Below, piece after piece: positions 53,926 to 61,901 of a stretch of DNA of 64,000 nt; the first letter of the stretch is position 1; each line of letters starts with the position of its first letter. The position numbers were made by a program, and so were the translations under genes. Under the pieces are notes generated by a model. The model was not told the origin of the DNA. It ran no database searches and saw only the letters and a program-made list of their open reading frames with translations. The stretch comes from Oribacterium parvum ACB1 (GTDB taxonomy: Bacteria; Bacillota; Clostridia; Lachnospirales; Lachnospiraceae), in assembly GCF_000238055.2 (NCBI RefSeq), contig NZ_KE148312.1:875201-939200 (forward strand). Reading direction: 5' to 3'.

Positions 53926-55152
53926 CTAACCTAAATGTATCCCCTGTATACCCCTACTAGTAAAATGATAATATCTTGAAAATAAGTAGTCTGCACAGGC
54001 AATCTGAATCTCTTCCTCTCTCTCCTTTCTGTAGTTTAAATGCAAATCCTGCATAATATAAGTAAATCCAATTCGATTGATTTCTTTTTTTAATTCTTTT
54101 AAAAAATCCTCCCCCCATAAATAAAAGAATCCCCCTAAAAGAATTAAATCTGGAAAGACCATTGTAGATGCATTACATATAGCCAAAGACAAGTCATGTA
54201 TATATTTCTCTTTTATTTCCGTAAAAAAATCTCCATCTAACGCTTTCCTTTCAAATACCCATTGAAAATATTTTCCTTCTCCTAAAGCATAATCATTTTT
54301 TTCTCCAATATAACTTTGGATTTTTTCTCTTAAGGTAATTTCTCCTATTTCTGCTTCTAAACATCCTCTAGATCCACAGCTACATTTCTTTCCCCCAGGG
54401 CAAACAATACAATGTCCAAATTGAGTCAATTTTCCTCCCGCATCTCCGAACAGTTGACCTTTCATAAAATATGCCGCCCCAATACCGCTCGATAAATTTA
54501 TGTAAAGAAAATTTTTATCCTGCAGTCCAAGTTGATTCATCGCGGCAAATCCTAAAATCGCATTATCGTTAAAGAGGGCTATAGCATCTTCTCCTGCATT
54601 TTCTATATCAGAAACAATCCGCTTTCCCATATCTTCATTAATCCCCAAAGGGTGTGAAAGAATACCTTTTCGGTGCAAATCCACAATGCCCGGTAACATA
54701 ACTGAAGTCCCAATATAATGGTGATTTTTTTCAAGTTCTTTTCTTAAGGCACGGATAATCGCTATTGAGCGCTTACCATAATCAGAAACCGATAAAACAG
54801 AAAAATGAGAACTGTATAATACTCTTTTCTCTGCAGCCCACTCTTGACACATACTTACTACACTTGCTTCAATTCCTGTCGCCTTCCAAAAAAGTACTAT
54901 ACAAAAAAAACAGCGAAAGTCTGTTTTTATCAGTATTGGATTTCTTCCCACACAGCCATCTTCTTCTTTTTTTCCGTCCTCAAAAAGAGCTCCTATGGAG
55001 ATGAGTTCATCCACCAAGGAGGAGCTTGAAGGCCTGCTCAACTCCAAAGCCTTTGCAACTTTTGCCCTAGAGACATTGGAGTTATGCAGCACATATTCAT
55101 AAACATTTTTTAAATTTCGTTCTCGTATATCGATTTGTTTGATTTGTCTCAT
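53926..55152 (-). CDS. ROK-family transcriptional regulator (NagC/XylR type)
   Basis: 408 residues. N-terminal HTH (about 20-70: NVSRAKVAKALELSRPSSSS) and a ROK sugar-binding domain (about 85-390) with the zinc cysteine cluster CIVCPGGKKCSCGSRGCLE near residue 255. The ATP-loop glycines are not of kinase type, so it is a regulator rather than a glucokinase. Probably represses the surrounding sugar operon until the sugar binds. It may recognise the dyad at 60383-60401 (inference). Confidence 0.88.
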   Translation of the reverse strand: MRQIKQIDIRERNLKNVYEYVLHNSNVSRAKVAKALELSRPSSSSLVDELISIGALFEDGKKEEDGCVGRNPILIKTDFRCFFCIVLFWKATGIEASVVSMCQEWAAEKRVLYSSHFSVLSVSDYGKRSIAIIRALRKELEKNHHYIGTSVMLPGIVDLHRKGILSHPLGINEDMGKRIVSDIENAGEDAIALFNDNAILGFAAMNQLGLQDKNFLYINLSSGIGAAYFMKGQLFGDAGGKLTQFGHCIVCPGGKKCSCGSRGCLEAEIGEITLREKIQSYIGEKNDYALGEGKYFQWVFERKALDGDFFTEIKEKYIHDLSLAICNASTMVFPDLILLGGFFYLWGEDFLKELKKEINRIGFTYIMQDLHLNYRKEREEEIQIACADYLFSRYYHFTSRGIQGIHLG

Positions 55153-55231
55153 CCCATCGACCTTTAACCTAACAACACGTAGAAGAGTATAAATTTTGAC
55201 TTTACTATATCTTTTTTCAACTCTATTATTT

Positions 55232-56056
55232 CTAGTTCATTAAGCCTTCAAGATACTGCTTCGCATAAAGAATATCTCTAATTTGCTCTTCTCCGGATAT
55301 CTCCCTTTCAATTGTAATATCTCCCTGATAACCTACATCTTGAAGCTTTTTTAAAAAGAGAGGATAATTCACCTTTCCATCTCCAATCCTAGTTTCCTTT
55401 CCCAGCGCTTTAGGAGAAGTAGGATAAAGGCCATCCTTCCCGTGAACTCCGCGTATCTTACTACCGAAAATCTCCACTGCATCTACAGGGTTCGCTTTAC
55501 CATATAATAAGAGATTCGCGGGATCTAAATTTACTCCCAAAAAATCCGATTCTATATCCTCTATCATTCTCATAAGTGTTATAGGTGTCTCCTGTCCTGT
55601 TTCAAAAAGAAAATACTGCTGATTTGCTTCACACACCTTCATTAAATCCTTTAAGACCGCAAGAGTCCCTGTATACTGCGGATCATTCTGGTTTTCCGGC
55701 AGAAAACCTACATGCGTGACCAAGTCAGAAACACCTAAATCTTTAGCGAAGAAAGAACCTTCCTTTAAGCTTATTAATCTCTCCATCCTAAATGTCTCCG
55801 GAACTAAACCCAAGGTAATTGGTCCTTCTGTAAAATTCCAAAATGTAGGTCCTTCCCATCCACACCAAAAGGCAGTAACATGCACTTTTAGTGCTTCTGT
55901 CACCTCTTTTATTTTTTTTGCATTTTTCTCAGAATTAAAAAACTTTCTATCCCACGACACCACTTGGCAACTGTAAAGACCAAGATCAACTAAATTTTTA
56001 AACTCTTTTTCAATATCCGAGCTACAATTTAAGCGAACAACACATCCGATATTCAT
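55232..56056 (-). CDS. sugar phosphate isomerase/epimerase, IolE-like TIM barrel (1)
   Basis: 274 residues of the xylose-isomerase-like TIM-barrel family. Metal-site candidates are Glu in YFLFETGQETP near residue 153, Asp in LGVNLDPANLL near 182, His in IRGVHGKDG near 212 and Glu in ITIEREIS near 255. Likely isomerises, epimerises or dehydrates a keto-sugar or inositol derivative with Mn/Mg. Very similar along its whole length to the gene at 60569. Lies 10 bases after the MalG-type permease. Confidence 0.85.
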   Translation of the reverse strand: MNIGCVVRLNCSSDIEKEFKNLVDLGLYSCQVVSWDRKFFNSEKNAKKIKEVTEALKVHVTAFWCGWEGPTFWNFTEGPITLGLVPETFRMERLISLKEGSFFAKDLGVSDLVTHVGFLPENQNDPQYTGTLAVLKDLMKVCEANQQYFLFETGQETPITLMRMIEDIESDFLGVNLDPANLLLYGKANPVDAVEIFGSKIRGVHGKDGLYPTSPKALGKETRIGDGKVNYPLFLKKLQDVGYQGDITIEREISGEEQIRDILYAKQYLEGLMN

Positions 56057-56066
56057 GATTTATCTC

Positions 56067-56897
56067 CTATCCTTTTACAGCTCCTGCTGTTATTCCTGTT
56101 ACTATATACTTTTGCATAATTAAGAAAAAAAGCAAGCTTGGAATGATACTCATCATCGTACCAGGTAAAGCATGAGACCAGTCTGTACTTTGAACAGAGA
56201 AAAACATATATAAGGCATTCTGGATATTCATAGAACTCATCTTTGTTCCAACAATTAACTGATTCGTAATAACATCATTCCAAGTAGAAAGAGCGTCCAA
56301 GACCAATACCGTCGTTAGTATGGGCCGCAAAAGAGGCAAAATAATATAGAAGTAGCATTGATAAATATTCGCCCCATCAATATACGCACTTTCTTCCAAA
56401 GTCAAAGGAATTGTATTGATATAATTATAGATAATATAAACTGCCAAGGGTAATAACAAGCCCACAGTCACTGAAATATATCCTATACGAGTTCCTATGA
56501 GGCGAAAACCTCCTAGAAATTTGGTCAAAGAAATCATATAGGTCTGAAATGGTACCATAATCGGAAGGAGAAGTAGCATAAGGCTAATTTTAGAAAGGAA
56601 CATATGCTTTCTTCTTGCCAAAAAGTAGGACGCCATCGGCGCTAAAAGTAAAACCATTGCCGTTGTAATCACAGTATAAAAAACCGTATTCTTCAAGAGC
56701 AAAGGAAAATTAAACTTGTTCCAAGTCGCAAAATAGTATTGCAAGGTCCATTCTTTAGGAAGCTCCAAAAAATGGTTAATAATCTCTGCATCTCCCTTAA
56801 AAGAATTCATAAAGATAAAGATAAGAGGCATAAGCCAAAAGAGAGATAAAAAAATAGTGATAACGAAAATCCCTTTACTAAGAATTGCCTTTTTCAC
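56067..56897 (-). CDS. carbohydrate ABC transporter permease, MalG type
   Basis: 276 residues. I place the start at GTG 56897 (VKKAILSKGIFVITIFLSLF), preceded by GGAGG and overlapping the stop of the upstream permease gene as GTGA. Six membrane helices; the EAA loop is EESAYIDGANIYQCYFYIILP near residue 180. Inner-membrane subunit for a sugar. No ATPase is encoded nearby, so a shared MsmX-type ATPase from elsewhere is expected. Confidence 0.9.
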   Translation of the reverse strand: MKKAILSKGIFVITIFLSLFWLMPLIFIFMNSFKGDAEIINHFLELPKEWTLQYYFATWNKFNFPLLLKNTVFYTVITTAMVLLLAPMASYFLARRKHMFLSKISLMLLLLPIMVPFQTYMISLTKFLGGFRLIGTRIGYISVTVGLLLPLAVYIIYNYINTIPLTLEESAYIDGANIYQCYFYIILPLLRPILTTVLVLDALSTWNDVITNQLIVGTKMSSMNIQNALYMFFSVQSTDWSHALPGTMMSIIPSLLFFLIMQKYIVTGITAGAVKG

Positions 56898-57778
56898 ATC
56901 TCCACCTCCCATTTTTTTCTAAGTCGGAACAGGGCAACAGTAATACAAAGTACAACCATTACAAAGAAAAGTGATTTTGCAGTTGCAAGACCGTAATGGT
57001 TTGCACTAAAAGCCTCCTTATAAATGTTAAAAGAAACTGTATTTGTACTATTCACCGGCCCACCTTGAGTGAAAACCATAATAATATCAAATAGCTTTAA
57101 TCCGAACATCATAGATAAGAGAATACAAATAGAGAGGGAGGGGATCATTAGGGGTAGCATCACTTTCATAAAGCATTGCTTACTGCTTGCCCCATCAATT
57201 ACAGCCGCTTCCACAAGCTCTCTTGGAATTGTAATAATACCCGCAATATAGTTCACCATATAGAAACCGATATTCTGCCAGATGGTCATTACTAAAATGA
57301 TAATAAAAGTAAGTTTCGGTCTTCCCAACCAGCTATAATGAAAGAATGGAATACCGGTAATATCATAAAATCCGGAAAACACAGGTCCCAATATAAACTG
57401 CCAAACCAAACTTATTGCTGTAAGAGATATAATGTGAGGAACATAATACAAGGTCCTTCCCACCTTACTTGTAAAAGTATTTTTCCATAATTGGAGTGCC
57501 ACAAAAAGAGATAAAATATTCACGAGAATAACATAGAAAAAAGTATAACGCATGGTAAAAAGAAAGCTCTTCCAAAACACTTTATCATGAAATACTTTCG
57601 CAAAATTCTGCAAGCCCACAAAAGTTGCTGACTTGGAGATTCCATTCCATTCAAACAAGGAATACACCATATTTAAAACGAATGGTATATCCGTAGCCAG
57701 TAGCACAAAAAACAGTGCCGGAAGAACAAAGAGTATAAAATGGATATATTGCCTCCGACCTCGATGTATGCTTCCCAT
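56894..57778 (-). CDS. carbohydrate ABC transporter permease, MalF type
   Basis: 294 residues with six membrane helices. EAA loop EAAVIDGASSKQCFMKVMLP near residue 190. Typical MalF-type start with a basic N-terminus (MGSIHRGRRQYIHFILFVLP). Pairs with the downstream MalG-type subunit. Preceded by a hairpin at 57824-57875 that separates it from the binding-protein gene. Confidence 0.9.
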   Translation of the reverse strand: MGSIHRGRRQYIHFILFVLPALFFVLLATDIPFVLNMVYSLFEWNGISKSATFVGLQNFAKVFHDKVFWKSFLFTMRYTFFYVILVNILSLFVALQLWKNTFTSKVGRTLYYVPHIISLTAISLVWQFILGPVFSGFYDITGIPFFHYSWLGRPKLTFIIILVMTIWQNIGFYMVNYIAGIITIPRELVEAAVIDGASSKQCFMKVMLPLMIPSLSICILLSMMFGLKLFDIIMVFTQGGPVNSTNTVSFNIYKEAFSANHYGLATAKSLFFVMVVLCITVALFRLRKKWEVEM

Positions 57779-57823
57779 ACCTTCTCCTTTCTCCGGATCC
57801 TATATATAAACATCTATCCCTAT

Positions 57824-57875
57824 TTTGATTAGGAACCGGAGCACAGCCCAAGACTGGCCCCGGTTCTTAATCAAA
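57824..57875 (-). terminator. intra-operon hairpin after the binding-protein gene
   Basis: A 15 of 16-base stem (57824-57839 with 57860-57875) with GC-rich core GGAACCGG, about 55 bases past the binding-protein stop. Hairpins here usually stabilise the binding-protein mRNA and reduce read-through into permeases. T-run is weak. Confidence 0.65.
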
Positions 57876-57930
57876 TGAATTCTTAATTTATTGAAATGTA
57901 TATTAACTCCATAGATCCAGCCTTAAGCTT

Positions 57931-59238
57931 TTATTGCAAATTTTTAAAGTAATCCTCAAAGCCTTGCGTTACTTCATCTTTTGTATACTCTCCAAGAATA
58001 TAACCCTGAATCAATGGCCCTACTGTATCAGAGTAGGTCGTATCACAAATGGTATGAATCCATCCATTAGTCTTTCCAGCCTTTATGTATTTCTGAGCAT
58101 CCTGCGGAAGATCACCAGAAGGTTGTAAATCAGAAGTCGTACTTGCAGGAACGGCATCAACGCCCTCTGTCATCCACTTTGCGCCGTCTTCACTACAGAG
58201 AACATATTCGCAATATTCCTTTGCAAGATCTAGATTTGGAGAATCCTTATAAACTTGAAATACCCAACCTACAGAAGATAAGATTGTATTATCTGCTTCA
58301 GTACTGCCAACCGGAACAGGAAGGAATGCCAGCTTAGTATCCGGTCCCATCTTTGTAAAATTAGCCTGTGCCCAGTCTCCCATATGAAGCATTGCCGCTT
58401 CTCCTGTAGCTACTGCATTTTCAGCAGGCTCCCAACCAGTCTCCACAGCCTTATCCCCATCATACTCTTTAACCAAATCTAAAAGTTTAAAGAAGTTATC
58501 CCAGTGTGGAAGATCTTTAAAGGTTTTTTCCCCGCTCTTCAAAGCCTTTACTGTACCTTCTGCATCCAAAGTCTTATCCATAATAAAGTGGGTTGCCATC
58601 TGTCCCAGTGCCCACTTTTCCTTTCCTGCAATGGAAAGAGGCTTTACTCCATTCTCCTGAAGCTTCTTGCAAACTTCCCCTAATTCTTCAACAGAATTGG
58701 GAAGTGTTGTTATGCCCGCCTTATCAAAAACATCCTTATTATAAATAAGAGCCATAGTCTCATAAGTCCAAGGCAAACCGTAGATTGCACCATCTTCAGT
58801 CTTAGTAAGGTTTAAAGCATCCTCTTTGAACTTCGCCAGTATCTCTGCATCCTTCGACCAGTCATAAGAGTACTCGTAGTAAAGCTGAGCGCCTGCTCCT
58901 GGCTCATTTAAGAAAATATCAGGGATATCTCCAGAATTAAATCTAGACTGTAAAAGAGTATTACTATCATTTGCAGCATGCTGAATTTCCACCTTTACAC
59001 CCGGGTGATTCTCCTCAAATTTTTTAATTACTTCATCATAGGCTTCAATTCCATATGCCATGGAATCATAAACTTTTAAGACTATTTCCTGTCCATCCTT
59101 TTTTTCCTCCGCTTTTTCTGTCTCCTTAGAGACAGTCGTCCCCGCCTGATTCTCCTTCTCTTCCGCCTTCTGCCCGCAAGAGCAAAGAAGCATAGCAGAA
59201 AGACTCACCGCCATCATTACTGCCATCATTTTTTTCAT
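57931..59238 (-). CDS. extracellular sugar-binding lipoprotein
   Basis: 435 residues with a lipoprotein signal ending LLCSCGQK (Cys near residue 22), then a Glu/Lys linker and a solute-binding protein family 1 domain (IVLKVYDSMAYGIEAYDEVI, NHPGVKVEIQHAANDSNTLL, and GLPWTYETMALIYNKDVFDKAG, split here as GLPWTYETMALIYNKDVF). It captures an oligo- or monosaccharide for the MalFG-type permease. Acidic, ordinary length. First transporter gene after the Gfo/Idh gene at 59297. Confidence 0.9.
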   Translation of the reverse strand: MKKMMAVMMAVSLSAMLLCSCGQKAEEKENQAGTTVSKETEKAEEKKDGQEIVLKVYDSMAYGIEAYDEVIKKFEENHPGVKVEIQHAANDSNTLLQSRFNSGDIPDIFLNEPGAGAQLYYEYSYDWSKDAEILAKFKEDALNLTKTEDGAIYGLPWTYETMALIYNKDVFDKAGITTLPNSVEELGEVCKKLQENGVKPLSIAGKEKWALGQMATHFIMDKTLDAEGTVKALKSGEKTFKDLPHWDNFFKLLDLVKEYDGDKAVETGWEPAENAVATGEAAMLHMGDWAQANFTKMGPDTKLAFLPVPVGSTEADNTILSSVGWVFQVYKDSPNLDLAKEYCEYVLCSEDGAKWMTEGVDAVPASTTSDLQPSGDLPQDAQKYIKAGKTNGWIHTICDTTYSDTVGPLIQGYILGEYTKDEVTQGFEDYFKNLQ

Positions 59239-59271
59239 ACACTTTCTCCTTTACTTAAATATTTTCCTACA

Positions 59272-59293
59272 CAGACCTTATCTCTAAGGTCTG
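59272..59293 (-). other. hairpin between oxidoreductase and binding-protein genes
   Basis: A perfect 9-base stem (CAGACCTTA with TAAGGTCTG), four-base loop, directly after the stop at 59297. There is no T-run, so it is more likely an mRNA-processing or stability element than a terminator. Confidence 0.5.
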
Positions 59294-59296
59294 CTT

Positions 59297-60307
59297 TTAA
59301 CTTTGCTTTGTTTGTTCCCAAAGTTCTACCCCAAGTCTTACCGACTCAATAGCATCTTGCAGAGATACCGGTTTTTCCTCATCTTTCCCCAGCAGGTAAG
59401 AAATAAACTTCCGATCTTCAATCAAGTAGGCTCCCAAGCTCTTGATGTTGATTTCACTCTGAATCTCTATCTCATCTCCAGCAGTCCTTACCTTCTCCTG
59501 CTTTCCATCTGCACATAGAAAAATATGCTCTTTATCAATCGCAGAATTATATTGTATAGTCGCCTTTTCAAAATCCGCACGATAGTTTGCTTGGAATGGA
59601 TAGGAATCGGAATGATACCAACTAGCCTCACTTAATACTTCCAAATCAGAATACTTGGCCTTAGTCAAAACATGATTCACCATTCCGCTTTCAAACTTCG
59701 TAAAATGAATAACTTCAGCTTTTAATGGCTCACCTAAAACAAATCTCATAAAATCCAAATCATGGATATGTAAATCCAAAATAACACTCCCGGATTTTTT
59801 CTCGTCGTGGAACCAATCTTCATAGCCCCAACCCACATCCCCAGAAAGCCTTTCAAAGGATAAATCTAGAAGCTTGCCATATTTTCCCGATTCAATACAT
59901 GACTTCAAAAATCGATATTCAGGCATATGTCTTACCACTTGTCCAATACATATAGGTTTTGTATAGTCTTTCTCCATAGCTACAAGTGCATCGCAATCCT
60001 TTAGGGATAAGCATACCGGTTTTTCACAAAAAATAGAAAGCTTCTTCTCCATCGCTTTCTTCATTAGTGAAAAATGTTCATAGCTTGGCGCAATGATAAA
60101 TACTGTATCTAAATTCTCCTTTTCCAAGAGTTCTATTCCATCTGTGTATATTTGGGCATCAGGAAAAATTTTTTCCGCCATCTCTTGACGTTCTTTTCGT
60201 TTATCCGCAATTGCAGACACGAAAATATCTTCTTTACTAGCAATTTCTTGTAAACAGAGCAAATGGGTATATCCCATTCCTCCTACACCGATAAAGCCAA
60301 TCCTCAT
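59297..60307 (-). CDS. Gfo/Idh/MocA-family oxidoreductase (2)
   Basis: 336 residues: Rossmann motif IGFIGVGGMGYTHLLCL at the N-terminus, CEKPVCLSLKDCDALVAM near residue 93 with the conserved Lys, and SGSVILDLHIHDLDFMRFVL near 173 with the His-x-His-x2-Asp substrate motif. Likely NAD(P)-dependent oxidation of a cyclic polyol or sugar. First gene of the unit oxidoreductase-binding protein-permeases-isomerase-ROK-oxidoreductase. Strong GGAGGG upstream. Confidence 0.87.
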   Translation of the reverse strand: MRIGFIGVGGMGYTHLLCLQEIASKEDIFVSAIADKRKERQEMAEKIFPDAQIYTDGIELLEKENLDTVFIIAPSYEHFSLMKKAMEKKLSIFCEKPVCLSLKDCDALVAMEKDYTKPICIGQVVRHMPEYRFLKSCIESGKYGKLLDLSFERLSGDVGWGYEDWFHDEKKSGSVILDLHIHDLDFMRFVLGEPLKAEVIHFTKFESGMVNHVLTKAKYSDLEVLSEASWYHSDSYPFQANYRADFEKATIQYNSAIDKEHIFLCADGKQEKVRTAGDEIEIQSEINIKSLGAYLIEDRKFISYLLGKDEEKPVSLQDAIESVRLGVELWEQTKQS

Positions 60308-60382
60308 GGAACCCTCCTTATCTTTCTATAAAAATTAACACGAGCAATTTCGAATTATTATATATAACTATTGTATTCATAA

Positions 60383-60401
60383 TTGTAATGTCACTTTACA
60401 A
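60383..60401. promoter_or_regulatory. operator-like dyad upstream of the sugar operon
   Basis: TTGTAA-N7-TTACAA lies about 75-95 bases upstream of the gene at 60307. The 11-mer ATTGTAATGTC that contains its left half (60382-60392) recurs at 61452-61462 upstream of the second isomerase gene. Candidate site for the ROK regulator. The rest of 60308-60480 is very AT-rich with an ATGATA/TATCAT dyad at about 60422-60436. Confidence 0.45.
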
Positions 60402-60489
60402 ATAAATCTATTCATAGTTTTTATGATATTTTATCATATTTTTTGTGCATTATGCATAATTCGTCCTAATGTCATATCTTTAGCTATTA

Positions 60490-60519
60490 AAAAAGAAGAG
60501 ACAAAAGTCTCTTCTTTTT
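60490..60519. terminator. hairpin terminator after the second isomerase gene
   Basis: A perfect 13-base stem (60490-60502 with 60507-60519), four-base loop, A/T runs on both ends, 50 bases past the stop at 60569. It separates this gene from the operon starting at 60307. Confidence 0.8.
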
Positions 60520-60568
60520 GAAAACAATACTATCTTCTGCACCACCTCTATGCATCGCATTGATGAGT

Positions 60569-61396
60569 CTACATTTTTTCCAACAGTCCCTGAAGAAATT
60601 GCTTAGTATACAGAATATCTCTTATCTTTTCAGCGGTAATTTCTTTTTCTATTGTGATATCCCCCTGATATCCTACTTCCTGCAGCTTCTTCAAAAACAA
60701 AGGATAGTTCACTCTTCCGTCACCGATTCTGACTTCTTCTCCCGGCTCCTGTCCGGAAGTCGGATAGAAGCCGTCCTTTCCGTGTACACCGCGGATTTTG
60801 CTTCCAAACATTTCTACTGCATCAATCGGATTGGCCTTGCCATATCGGAGAAGGTTTGCAGGATCGAGATTAACACCAAGGAATTCCGATCCGACATCTT
60901 CCATTGCTCTCAAAAGGGTAGCCGGTGTCTCCAGCCCTGTTTCGAATAGAAAATACTGCTGGTTGGCTTCACAGACCTTCATCAATTCCTTCAGCGCTAA
61001 AATTGTGCCTGCATACTTTGGATCTTTAGGATCTTCCGGTAAAAATCCCACATGGGTAGCCAAATCGGAAACTCCAATATCCTTAGCAAAGAAAGATCCT
61101 TCCTTTAAGCTTATGAGTCTCTCCATCCTATACGCTTCCGGAACCAATCCCATAGTCATCGGTCCCTCGAAGAAATTGGAAAACTTCGGACCTTCCCATC
61201 CACACCAAAAAGCACTAATCTGCACATTTAAAGCTGCAGTCACCTCTTTCACTTTCTGTGCATTCTTTTCTGAATTGTAAAACTTTCTGTCCCATGAAAT
61301 AAGCTGACAACTATGAAGACCCAGTCTTACCAGATTTTTCAGCTCTTTTTCAATGTCCGAATCATTCCCCAAGCGAACCACACAAGCAATGTTCAT
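60569..61396 (-). CDS. sugar phosphate isomerase/epimerase, IolE-like TIM barrel (2)
   Basis: 275 residues, a close paralogue of the gene at 55232 from end to end (MNIACVVRLGNDSDIEKELK against MNIGCVVRLNCSSDIEKEFK), with the same metal-site candidates (FLFETGLETP, GVNLDPANLL, IRGVHGKDG, ITIEKEIT). It is transcribed on its own between a terminator and repeat copy D. The duplication may be recent, giving two enzymes with different regulation or slightly different substrates. AGGAGG site upstream. Confidence 0.85.
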   Translation of the reverse strand: MNIACVVRLGNDSDIEKELKNLVRLGLHSCQLISWDRKFYNSEKNAQKVKEVTAALNVQISAFWCGWEGPKFSNFFEGPMTMGLVPEAYRMERLISLKEGSFFAKDIGVSDLATHVGFLPEDPKDPKYAGTILALKELMKVCEANQQYFLFETGLETPATLLRAMEDVGSEFLGVNLDPANLLRYGKANPIDAVEMFGSKIRGVHGKDGFYPTSGQEPGEEVRIGDGRVNYPLFLKKLQEVGYQGDITIEKEITAEKIRDILYTKQFLQGLLEKM

Positions 61397-61683
61397 TTAT
61401 TTTCCTCCTAAATAGCATATACATCACGCAAGCAGTAATAATTCTTTCTCTATTGTAATGTCGCACAAAAAACTATTCCACATACAATTTTTATGCTGTT
61501 TAATAAATATTTTTCGATGATTTCCTCAATATATCTTATAAAATCATCACGGAATAAGACCTCCGAGCTTTGACATCCGGACAGCTTCTTTTTACTTAAA
61601 TAGACACTCCTCTCGTCTAAAATATTCCACATATAGCAAATCGACTAGTTTTTTTATTTTATAACCTTTTTTAATTAAAAAAA

Positions 61684-61888
61684 GGGGCTGTAAAAAAAAT
61701 CAAAATAATAAAGTGATTTTTGCAATATAGGTCTGAATGCGGGGTAGTCTGAGCCCGTCGGTACTTGCGAAAAACAAGAGAAATGCAGTTTTTCGCTTAG
61801 TATCCGTTACGTGGCGAAGCTAGCGAGAGCGTGCCCAAGTTCAGACCTATATTGCTTAGAAAATTATTTTGATTTTTTTTACAGCCCC
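61684..61888 (+). repeat. structured intergenic repeat, copy D (short form)
   Basis: An outer perfect 26-base inverted repeat (61684-61709 with 61863-61888, beginning GGGGCTGTAAAAAAAATC) surrounds an inner perfect 16-base one (61722-61737 with 61840-61855). The core hairpin has arms GCGAAAAAC/GTTTTTCGC. The sequence matches copy A except that the hairpin cassette of about 100 bases is absent. It ends 13 bases from the stop of the gene at 61902. The remaining gap 61397-61683 is AT-rich; one 60-codon frame there is not convincing. Confidence 0.88.
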
Positions 61889-61901
61889 TCCGGGTGTTGC
61901 T

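Noticed and set aside
61450-61632. 60-codon minus-strand frame between the second isomerase gene and repeat D
   Set aside because: No ribosome binding site before its ATG, AT-rich biased composition, and it overlaps the likely promoter of the gene at 61396.
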